NCBI GenBank assembly: GCA_028565635.1
Contig: JAOXYB010028978.1
Span: 1 to 15,130 of the forward strand
Direction of reading: 5' to 3'
DNA: 15,130 nucleotides
Source of the DNA: Phoronis ovalis
Taxonomy: Eukaryota > Phoronida > Phoronidae
Of the stretch, positions 1 through 13,655 are shown piece after piece (position 1 is the first letter of the stretch; the number at the start of each line of letters is the position of its first letter). The translations under genes were made by a program, and so were the position numbers. The notes below the pieces were generated by a model. It saw nothing but the letters and a program-made list of their open reading frames with translations, was not told the DNA's origin and ran no database searches.

Positions 1-680
1 GACCAAAAAAATAAACTTACTGTTTATTTAAGGTTTGGAAGAGTTTTTCTTTTGAAAGTAAAATTCCATTACACACATAATTTCGCTTAAATAAGCCGAT
101 TTTGTTTGATAAACTGACAATCTTCAAAATCTTCCTTATGTATTGCAAATAATAATTTTTTAAAAAATCTAAAATATTAATGCCCAGTAGTACAAATAGG
201 TTAATAATCGCCCCCTCTCTGTTAATCGCCCCCCTTAAAATCTTTTTTAATAATCGCCCAGGGCGATTATTTAAGAAAATACGGTAGTTTAGAATCATCT
301 TCGTCGAGGATGAGTTAACAGAAGTTAAGGAGGTAACATATCTGAATTTTAATACATTTTTCATCACTGTGAAACTTTGCTTTCAAGTCTTACTTATACT
401 TTACACATGTCTTTTGGTATGTGAGGTCACTGTCGTGTAAATGGGATGAAAATTTATTTCGGCTTAGATCTGTTATCTGCTAATATCATCCTTACAGGTT
501 GATAATAATTACAATAAATACAGCTGAAACAGTAAACAATTTTTTACTGCATCTCATAAGCACATTATGCCGGGTAGTAGGTGGAGTGCAATGTTTTGTG
601 ACAACGTTATTGCTTATGGATACAAGTGGATTTGACTTATATTTTGTGTTTATAGGATAGTTGGCTGTATTATTTAGCAG
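1..680 (+). other. Intron upstream of first visible PLEKHH-like exon
   Basis: No exon with family likeness was found here. The preceding exon (PH-domain side of the protein) must end in phase 1 and is presumably outside the window. The stretch contains the AATCGCCC repeat cluster described separately and AT-rich filler, and ends in the acceptor tatttagcag. Confidence 0.6.
203..271. repeat. AATCGCCC repeat cluster with perfect 11-bp-arm palindrome
   Basis: TAATCGCCCC occurs at about 203-212 and again near 220-229. Then aataatcgccc (249-259) is followed, after a single A, by its exact reverse complement gggcgattatt (261-271). The G/C-rich units stand out in AT-rich surroundings. It looks like a fragment of a dispersed element or MITE end, which is an inference from form alone. 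Confidence 0.55.
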
Positions 681-7265
<6,585 letters not shown>

Positions 7266-7581
7266 ATAAATTAATACATACTAGAAAATTGTGCAATGCT
7301 GTATGCAGGCATTGGGTGCTGATCTCCAAAATGGATTAATCTCCGGACTAATAACATATTTAATATTAAGAATTTTCATTTGTACAGAGAATGTTAAAGG
7401 ACATATGCATGGTTGTGACAATATAGAACTTGTACTTGAATTCTCATTTCTCAGTCTGCACTCCCAGCACTTAAGCTTGTGTTCGGACTAATGTTTTCGT
7501 ATCTTGGGTAACATATTTTGTGACCAATTGTGTCTGGCTGTGAAAATGACTTATTATACACTATGCATAATAACTGAGGGC

Positions 7582-7587
7582 AATAAA
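7582..7587 (+). promoter_or_regulatory. Candidate poly(A) signal, PLEKHH-like gene
   Basis: AATAAA lies 317 bases after the stop, in a sensible 3' UTR position. A copy at 7265-7270 overlaps the stop and is too close. ATTAAA at 7715-7720 and AATAAA at 8103-8108 are alternatives. Confidence 0.45.
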
Positions 7588-8102
7588 TAACTCATTATAT
7601 TCATAAGTCTTAGCAATGTCTTCTTATTAAATTATCTAAGCTATCGTACACCAATGACATACAGTGAATACTTAACAATGTTACTAGTTTCATTATGTAT
7701 GACAAATGTAGTTCATTAAAGAATATTGTTCAAGTAAAACTTAAAGTGGCTCAAAGGTTGTGTTTCATACAGAAGTAAAAAAAGAAGCCATGTAAAACAT
7801 TTTCATATCAAAATGAACCGTAGATTTGCAGTATTCCTTTGTAGAAAACAGATTTTATTAATGTATAATTTCATTGAGATTGCTAAATTTTTCAAAGCCT
7901 TTTTCTATCAAAAGAATATTTATTTTATAAAACTTGCAAAATGTTTGCATACCAGTTACCAGATTTTTAAAAATTTGTTGTTTAACAAAAGCGATTTAAA
8001 AAAAATAAGCAGCCTAGGTCGAATTTCTTACGCATTTGAAATATTGTAAGTTTTGGCAACATACATGTATCATGTCCTCAATTATTCCCAGCATGTAGTG
8101 GA

Positions 8103-8108
8103 AATAAA
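8103..8108 (+). promoter_or_regulatory. Alternative distal poly(A) signal, PLEKHH-like gene
   Basis: AATAAA followed within about 12 bases by a GT-rich stretch (gtgttttgtttg), which is the expected downstream element. Its use would give a 3' UTR of about 850 bases reaching almost to the opposing gene's end. Confidence 0.35.
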
Positions 8109-8165
8109 GAGGAAGTGTTTTGTTTGCAAATTTAATATTTGCACAAATAATATAATTATATTGTT

Positions 8166-8171
8166 TTTATT
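8166..8171 (-). promoter_or_regulatory. Candidate poly(A) signal, sushi membrane protein gene
   Basis: AATAAA on the minus strand, about 400 bases past the TAA stop. ATTAAA (8136-8131) is a second option. AT-rich DNA makes chance hexamers common. Confidence 0.35.
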
Positions 8172-8567
8172 GTTGATAAACATGGACTGCCACGAGCCCT
8201 GCATCCACTTTACAAGCATTATAAACCTTAAATGTACATATTAATGACCAGTGATTAACAACAACAACAATAATAACGAAATACAACATCCTGGGTAAAT
8301 AAAACACAGTTAACAGTATGTCTTCATGAAAAGCCTCCGTATATAATATTCTAACTTTATACAAAAAAAATCATATGAAATGCATTTTGCTATGAAATAA
8401 ATAATCATGGTACACGTAGCTAATCATGATTCAATTCTATAAATCAATGAAGTCGTGAAATATAAAAAATACGTGACATGATTTTCATTTTATATTTTAG
8501 AATATCTGTAATCTTCTATGTATAAATTGTTAGAATTTGGAAAAAATTATAATCTAAGCAAAAAAAA

Positions 8568-8650
8568 TTAATCATCTAGATCGTCTGTAGTTGATGCTAA
8601 ATCTTGAGCTGCTGTTCTATTTGCGTGGGTACCTTCTAATAATGGAACAG
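8568..8650 (-). CDS. Terminal exon of sushi membrane protein
   Basis: On the minus strand the acceptor tttttcttttgcag precedes 8650. Joined in phase 1, it reads AVPLLEGTHANRTAAQDL, then ASTTDDLDD and TAA at 8570-8568. The strong pyrimidine tract, matching phase and immediate stop support it. The acidic C-terminus has no clear PDZ-binding pattern. Confidence 0.85.
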
Positions 8651-11600
8651 CTGCAAAAGAAAAATCAGGTTTTTAGTTCAGTTGCAATAAGTTTATTGAT
8701 TCAATGATGTCATAATAATATGGAATGAAGTACAAACGGCACAGACATAATCCGTGCTACCAGGAAAATGAATATGTTGTGCAGGCGAATCACAAGATAT
8801 CACTCTCCTGCATTTAAAGAACCAAAATGTTCGTCTTAAACTAACTACAAAGAATGTAATGTGCAAAAGATCAATAGGAAAGTAAACAAATATGCTACCA
8901 ATCAGTAAACATAGCAGTACCTATCAGCAGACATAGCTATGTTAATGACCCACCTATTTGTTTAAGGAAAAAAGCTTACGAGTTATACCTCACCTTCATT
9001 TTCTTCAGTGTCCTGTGACAGAATACTTCCTGCAGCTGCACTGTATGAGGCTGTCAATGACGGATTAGAAGCATGCGAGTCGTAAGTCCCAATGGTGATG
9101 GCAGTAGATGTGTCGCTAACATTCATTGTGTCTATAGATCCAAAGTTTTCAGATAAGTTATCCCGATTTGTTCCTAAAGTTAATGTTGACTGTCGCCGTA
9201 CACTAACACTATCGCCTGATAAAGATGGATGATTTGAACTTGTGTCATCTCGTGATGCACTGTGTAAGGAAAGATCACCGAAAGACTGCAAACCAGAGTC
9301 AATTCTGGGTAATGGTCTATAGTCTTGATTTGGTCGATTATGATGAGGACTAGTTAAAGACAGCCCCCTTCGTCCTTTGACGGCTTCATCATAACTTGGT
9401 AGAACAACGCGGAAGCCACCATCTACATTGATTAATGCAGCTTGATCATGTTCTTCAATGCTGTCAATTCGTTGTCGAGTGTACGGCGGCGGAGAAGGTT
9501 CACTAGTATGCCAAAGACGAGATACAGGCTTACGACGTTGAAGGAAAACTGTTACCAGGACGATGATAAGCACACCAATAATTGTGCCACTAGTAGCTAT
9601 TACTATAGTCATTGTATTCGGATTATTTGAAGTGCTTGAATTGTCCGTGCTAGTCAAAGTAGTACCAACTGGAACAAAAAAGTCTTGTGATTCACCAGGC
9701 GTATTTATTTATTCTTCAGTTTCTTTCATTTAGGGACAAGATTTCAAACTTATCAATAGCATTTTAGAGAACTATGAATATGCTAATTAAAAGGCACATT
9801 ATTAATGAAATTTCTTAACTAATTAGACTGACACGAGTCATTAGAAATATTGAATAAATTTGCTGTAGTTATTAATACATGTTATAAAATAATCTGAGCT
9901 GCTGCGAAAGCTGAAAATTCTTGCATACACTAATATTAATATGTTTATGTTGTAGAATATATCTTTGTATTAATAATATTTTAATTATTTTAATAATAAC
10001 TGGTAGTACATTTTGTCTGCAATTGCTGAAATTCTAATAAAAGGAACTTAAGGTACTAGATAATATTTTGAATTACTTGATATTTAATTGAATTACCTAC
10101 AGGACTGACTAGTCTACACCTTCAAGCTAGCTTTAAAAAAGAAAAAAATTAAATACCTGGTACACAAACAGGATGTGTGCCTTCCCATATGCCACGTTCG
10201 TTACATGTCAATTTTGTCTCGGCGCTGCTCAGTGGTTTGTAATCCGGCTCTTCACAAAAATATATGACATCTACGCCAGTGTAATATCGACATGGCTCAC
10301 TAGCTGGTTGACAAAACTGATAGCTATGTTCAATACTTGGTGGTTTAGAACAAGGAATATCTGCAAAATAGAAATTATATACAAAGGACTATCCATCCCA
10401 CTCAGCAATTTCTGCGAACTAAATTTAAACCAAAGATAACACTTAATTACCACAACAGTCTGATTCATATACTGCACAGCATGCATACTGCATACCATGT
10501 CTCAACTCCATGTGGTAATTGTGAGACCAGCGAAGTATTCAATTTACTGTGTAGTTTATGATCATAGAATTTTCGCTGTGTCTGAGATATGGCAAGCTTA
10601 AGAGCATTCTTGTGGGTATTAGCACAGTACCATTACAACAACAGTTTTGGACACTGTATGTGTAATATTAGACTAAATTTAAATGCTTATTGGTTTTTGT
10701 TCTCTTAAAATGTGTAGTGTACATAAATTTAATTCTATGCATTTTTTAAAAATTATGATGTGGTAGTGTTAAATTGAAAATATTTTTTTTTTAATTTTGA
10801 CATACACCAAAGAAATAAACAAAGCACTTATTTAATATTCGAAAGATTACATAAATTGCTTTCAAGTTATGAAAGACGTTTCTTACCTCTCTTAACGCAG
10901 CGTGGGGGAACAGCTGAGTGAGACCAGAACTTATTGGATTGACATTTCAGTATTGAGTTCCCAATAAGTGTAAAGCCATCATTGCATTCATATTCAATTT
11001 CAGCACCAACTTCGGTGTTGTAGTTCATACCCACAAAATTCCAATGACCATTTTCAATAGTAGGTGGCTTTTCACATCCTTGAGGGACTTTCAATAGAAT
11101 AGATTTTTTTAAATAAGCAGAAAATAGTTTAGCTTTGGAAATGTATTATTAAGTTCTCCATCTAAAACTTCATTTTTTGTTCAAAACCTAGAAAATTTTT
11201 GTCATTTCTGTTGCAGAAAACAGATAAACATTGTTGCAGAAGTTTTTCACTGCAGAATTCTACATGGACTAATTGCAAACACATTGGGTATTTGAAGAAT
11301 AGATATCATCTGGCCGGCTGGTATAAGACTCACTGACTAAGCAGAGTTTTCTTCTAAATACCCCTGTCTACTTTACAGTACCAAATATAGTTTACATTGT
11401 GAGCAGTTGCAAGAACTTTTGGCTAGCCTAAAATTTAAAGCATTGAGAAATGCCAGCTTTTGTTTGAAAATCAATTAATATTTCTTTGCTGATGAAATTT
11501 TTATTTTTTCCAAATTTATAGTGGGTTAAAAAGAATAGTAATATAGTCAAGTTTAATGTCTTAAAAGTTGTCTTGCAAAATTTTCCTACCGCAGTTAGAT

Positions 11601-13655
11601 AACGCTCCAATCCATACTCCATTTTTACAATTGGTAGTCAAGGAATTTTCCCGATTTCCTTGAAAGATGTAACCAGTTCTTTTACAATAATATGTTGCTT
11701 TATCTTCTTCCACAGGAAGACGGCTGCCTATAGGTTTATCATTATGTGTAACAGTTCTTGTGCTATCGGTTAAAATTGGTGGCAATGGGCAATGTCCTAT
11801 AAATAAAAACAAAACAAAAATAAAACTTTCAAAATACAGCCTGCTCTTCCAGATATGGTTGTCCATAGCAATCAGGGCCTTTGTTAGAAACAAAGTTACA
11901 GTTCATAAATATTTTGCAACTCTGTACAGATACTTACATGAATCATAAACTAAGTTGACTTTTTCTGACAATGCATTTTGCTTGCAAAGTCATGACTTAT
12001 AGAACTGTAACTTTACAATGTTCCTGACAATGGGCCCAGGTCATTTGAACTTAAATAAGCCAAAAACTAGCCATTTCTGTAGTAAGATACTAGAATTTCA
12101 CACATGCTCAGTATATGATCGCAACACCGGCATTCTGCTTAGTGATTCAAGATACTGATAACAAGGGTGCTATTCCTGCAATGAGACATTAATTTTGACT
12201 ATTCAACAATTTTGTACCAGAATTACGAGTAATTTCTAACAATAAAGACATACGACCGAAGAACATTTGCATACATATACTTAAACACCAAAAGTTACAA
12301 ATACAGTATTTATAGTCTCCGACTTAAACATACAAATACTTACTTTTACACGCAATAATCCCTTCACCGTGAATCATTGTCCAATAACTTTGATACACGC
12401 ATTTAATTTTTGGAATCTGACCAGTACGATAGTAACCGGGATAGTAATAGTTATCTTTGCATATGACATCCACGGTTTGTCCCTGTGTAAAGATGGTTTC
12501 GTGACTACTGATATTTCCATTCTTTATTACTGGCCTCGTGCAAGCAGTTCCTGTAGAAACCATCAAACACAATAAATATCAACTGAATACTGAAAGCTGC
12601 ATTGAAGTTTTATCACTTGTTCTGCTTGGATTTAGACGTTCTTGCATATTTTTTTTTTGACTATCGATTTTTATCTGATAATGCTACTTCTTAAAGTAAA
12701 TTCTGATTAAAACATAAAATCTAATTCATTATTTACAATTTTGCAGTATTTATGTTTTATTAATTTTCATATTGATAAATCAGTATCTAAGGTCACAAAC
12801 ATGAAAATTTAGAAAATAAGTTTGGTTTTGAAGCAAATACGAACACAGAAAATAAATTAAATACTTGTTTATTTTAATCAATAGAAAAGGCTATTGGCCC
12901 ATACTGTACAATTTCAACAATATGATATTATATAATGTGTTATACTTTTTATATAAACTATTCCATCTTGCATTGAACTGTTGTTACACCCAATCACAAA
13001 CAGATTAGGTACTTGTTCTAGTAAATTTTCGATGTATTTGGCCTTCAATCAAGTGAACAACGAGCTACACAATAAATATGTATCAATCATTTAACTTCAG
13101 TGCACAATGTGGATATTGTCAAAATTTTATGTATACATGTTTGGGGCTCATACAAAAAGGATATCATTAGCTCAGTCTTTATTAAAAGTCTAATGATTTT
13201 TGTTAAAAATTTCAGTCAGGCTATCTTGTGCAAGTCTAGCTTGGATTATAATATTCTGTTCAAACCTCTCTCTTCTGGGTAATTATGAACTACCTTGCAT
13301 AAATATACAAATCAACAAAACCGACTTTTCTATTTCTAATAATAACGAATATGACATGACAAGCCAAATTACAAAGTACATGTATGATGTAATAAAAAAG
13401 TCACACATCAAGGCAAACTGAAATAATTTATTTGCAAGTTTATAATATAGAGTATTTACTTACGTCGACATACAGGCATGTAAGGTGTCCATGAACCGGC
13501 TATACATGTTATGGTATCTGACCCATCAAGAATAAAACCTGGCTGACTGCAGTGAAAGTGTATAACAGCATTTTCATAGTAAACTTGGGTACTACTATAG
13601 CTAGGTGTTCTCCTGCCATTCTGGAAATAGCCTGGATCTGGACAAGATGTGCCAC
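8568..13655 (-). CDS. Multi-sushi type I membrane protein with PPxY/LPxY tail (SUSD4-like), 3' part, 7 exons
   Basis: On the minus strand the exons are 13655-13464, 12550-12344, 11796-11590, 11087-10887, 10360-10157, 9668-8994 and 8650-8568. All introns are GT-AG and phase 1, giving 588 residues to TAA. Five sushi (CCP) domains have their four cysteines at 4/35/50/62, 67/94/114/131, 135/170/189/201, 206/236/250/265 and 272/304/321/334. A short Ser/Thr/Asn stalk, a transmembrane helix (about 357-379), a basic stop-transfer QRRK and a 209-residue Ser-rich tail follow. The tail has PPPY (396-399), LPSY (426-429), DSGLQS (460-465) and an acidic end (DDLDD). N-glycosylation sequons sit at Asn76 and Asn346. 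Sushi domains usually bind proteins outside the cell. The overall plan resembles vertebrate SUSD4 (four sushi domains; tail binds NEDD4-type ligases through PPxY/LPxY), so a ligase-adaptor role is inferred, not shown. The signal peptide is not in the window. Confidence 0.9.
8651..8993 (-). other. Last intron of sushi gene, 343 bp
   Basis: Phase 1, donor gtgagg, acceptor tttttcttttgcag. A stop codon nine bases after the donor region (8985-8983) means retention would replace the last 27 residues by Gly-Glu-Val. Confidence 0.75.
8994..9668 (-). CDS. Stalk, transmembrane helix and main cytoplasmic tail exon
   Basis: On the minus strand the acceptor ttttttgttccag precedes 9668 and the donor AATGAAG|gtgagg follows 8994. 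It is the longest exon (675 bases, phase 1-1). It encodes a Thr/Ser/Asn stalk with an NSS sequon, a hydrophobic helix (IVIATSGTIIGVLIIVLVTV), a QRRK stop-transfer, then the tail with PPPY, LPSY, DSGLQS and many Ser/Thr residues. Read without splicing it would stop at 8983 after only three more codons. Confidence 0.93.
9283..9300 (-). other. DSGxxS sequence (DSGLQS), possible phosphodegron
   Basis: Residues 460-465 read DSGLQS in the context LPRIDSGLQSFGDL. This fits the DSG-hydrophobic-x-S consensus bound by beta-TrCP once both serines are phosphorylated. It is a six-residue match in a Ser-rich tail, so chance is possible. Confidence 0.45.
9391..9402 (-). other. LPxY motif (LPSY) in cytoplasmic tail
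   Basis: Residues 426-429 read LPSY in the context VVLPSYDEAVK. LPxY is a known WW-domain ligand variant, and the acidic residues just after the Tyr are common in functional P/LPxY sites. It sits 27 residues after the PPPY, close enough for two-site binding to a multi-WW ligase. Confidence 0.65.
9481..9492 (-). other. PPxY motif (PPPY) in cytoplasmic tail
   Basis: Residues 396-399 read PPPY in the context SEPSPPPYTRQ, 17 residues after the membrane. PPxY is the standard ligand of WW domains, including those of NEDD4-family ubiquitin ligases. Binding is inferred. Confidence 0.75.
9541..9609 (-). other. Single transmembrane helix of the sushi protein
   Basis: Residues 357-379 are uninterrupted aliphatic or small residues with two GT/GV small-residue steps, followed directly by QRRK. 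Cysteine-rich domains on one side and the basic cluster on the other indicate type I topology (sushi domains outside). Confidence 0.9.
9669..10156 (-). other. Intron between sushi 5 and membrane exon, 488 bp
   Basis: Phase 1 GT-AG intron, rich in A/T runs. I see no structure. Confidence 0.8.
10157..10360 (-). CDS. Sushi domain 5 exon, with two extra cysteines
   Basis: On the minus strand the acceptor tctattttgcag precedes 10360 and the donor CCAG|gtattt follows 10157. It is a phase 1-1 module of 204 bases. The four fold cysteines are 272, 304, 321 and 334 (IPCSKPP, VIYFCEE, KLTCNERGIW, HPVC). Two more, Cys285 and Cys292 (FCQPASEPC), sit in the hypervariable loop region and could form an added disulfide. 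Confidence 0.92.
10361..10886 (-). other. Intron between sushi 4 and 5, 526 bp
   Basis: Phase 1 GT-AG intron. It contains a short A/T homopolymer patch (about 10781-10800). Nothing else is visible. Confidence 0.8.
10887..11087 (-). CDS. Sushi domain 4 exon
   Basis: On the minus strand the acceptor ctattgaaag precedes 11087 and the donor AGAG|gtaaga follows 10887. It is a phase 1-1 module of 201 bases. It encodes the most canonical domain: GCEKPPTIENGHW, IEYECNDGFTLIG and FWSHSAVPPRC, with cysteines at 206, 236, 250 and 265. The acceptor has a poor pyrimidine tract, but frame and domain edge fix it. Confidence 0.92.
11088..11589 (-). other. Intron between sushi 3 and 4, 502 bp
   Basis: Phase 1 GT-AG intron. 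The acceptor end (ctattgaaag) is purine-rich; a T-rich tract lies a little further upstream. I see no other element. Confidence 0.8.
11590..11796 (-). CDS. Sushi domain 3 exon
   Basis: On the minus strand the acceptor tttttatttatag precedes 11796 and the donor TGCG|gtagga follows 11590. It is a phase 1-1 module of 207 bases, the same length as domain 2. Cysteines are at 135, 170, 189 and 201, with HCPLPP at the start, YYCKRTGYIFQG in the middle and GVWIGALSNC at the end. Confidence 0.92.
11797..12343 (-). other. Intron between sushi 2 and 3, 547 bp
   Basis: Phase 1 GT-AG intron. Its pyrimidine tract on the minus strand is long and pure (about 11799-11825). No hidden sixth sushi exon was found inside. 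Confidence 0.8.
12344..12550 (-). CDS. Sushi domain 2 exon, with N-glycosylation sequon
   Basis: On the minus strand the acceptor tggtttctacag precedes 12550 and the donor TGTAAAA|gtaagt follows 12344. It is a phase 1-1 module of 207 bases. Cysteines are at 67, 94, 114 and 131, with VDVICKDN around the second. The tryptophan lies in SYWTMIHGEG, further from the last cysteine than usual. Asn76 in GNISS is a sequon. Confidence 0.92.
12551..13463 (-). other. Intron between sushi 1 and 2, 913 bp
   Basis: The longest complete intron in the window, phase 1, with a T9-type homopolymer near 12649. I looked for a further four-cysteine module on the minus strand and found none. Confidence 0.75.
13464..13655 (-). 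CDS. Sushi domain 1 exon
   Basis: On the minus strand the acceptor gtactttgcag precedes 13655 and the donor CGAC|gtaagt follows 13464. It enters and leaves in phase 1. The domain has Cys4, Cys35, Cys50 and Cys62, the Gly-Phe pair (QPGFILDG) and the GSW tryptophan before Cys4 of the fold (GSWTPYMPVC), a complete sushi pattern. It is the most 5' exon recognised. Confidence 0.92.

Larger units (their letters stand above)
7266..8567. other. Convergent 3' UTR / intergenic region
   Basis: It lies between the TGA of the + strand gene and the TAA of the - strand gene. It is very AT-rich, with poly(A) signals on both strands and a small AAC/AAT microsatellite (about 8259-8277). The short ORFs inside it are rich in Phe, Lys and Ile, as expected from AT-rich noncoding DNA. 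Confidence 0.7.

Noticed and set aside
17-367. 116-residue minus-strand ORF
   Set aside because: Rich in Lys, Ile, Asn and Leu, as expected from AT-rich DNA, it crosses the AATCGCCC repeat and shows no domain I recognise.
390-414. Possible short exon ending at the gtatgt donor near 415
   Set aside because: It has a donor-like and an acceptor-like site but encodes only about ten hydrophobic residues with no likeness to the PH region expected there.
7813-8049. 78-residue + strand ORF in the convergent 3' region
   Set aside because: Its Phe/Lys/Ile composition reflects AT-rich DNA. It lies in the likely 3' UTR and resembles no family.
8983-9657. Free-standing 224-residue minus-strand ORF
   Set aside because: Its first codon is TTG, not ATG, and the reading frame continues upstream to a good acceptor that joins in phase with a sushi exon. 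Downstream it is cut by a gtgagg donor. It is an exon, not a gene.
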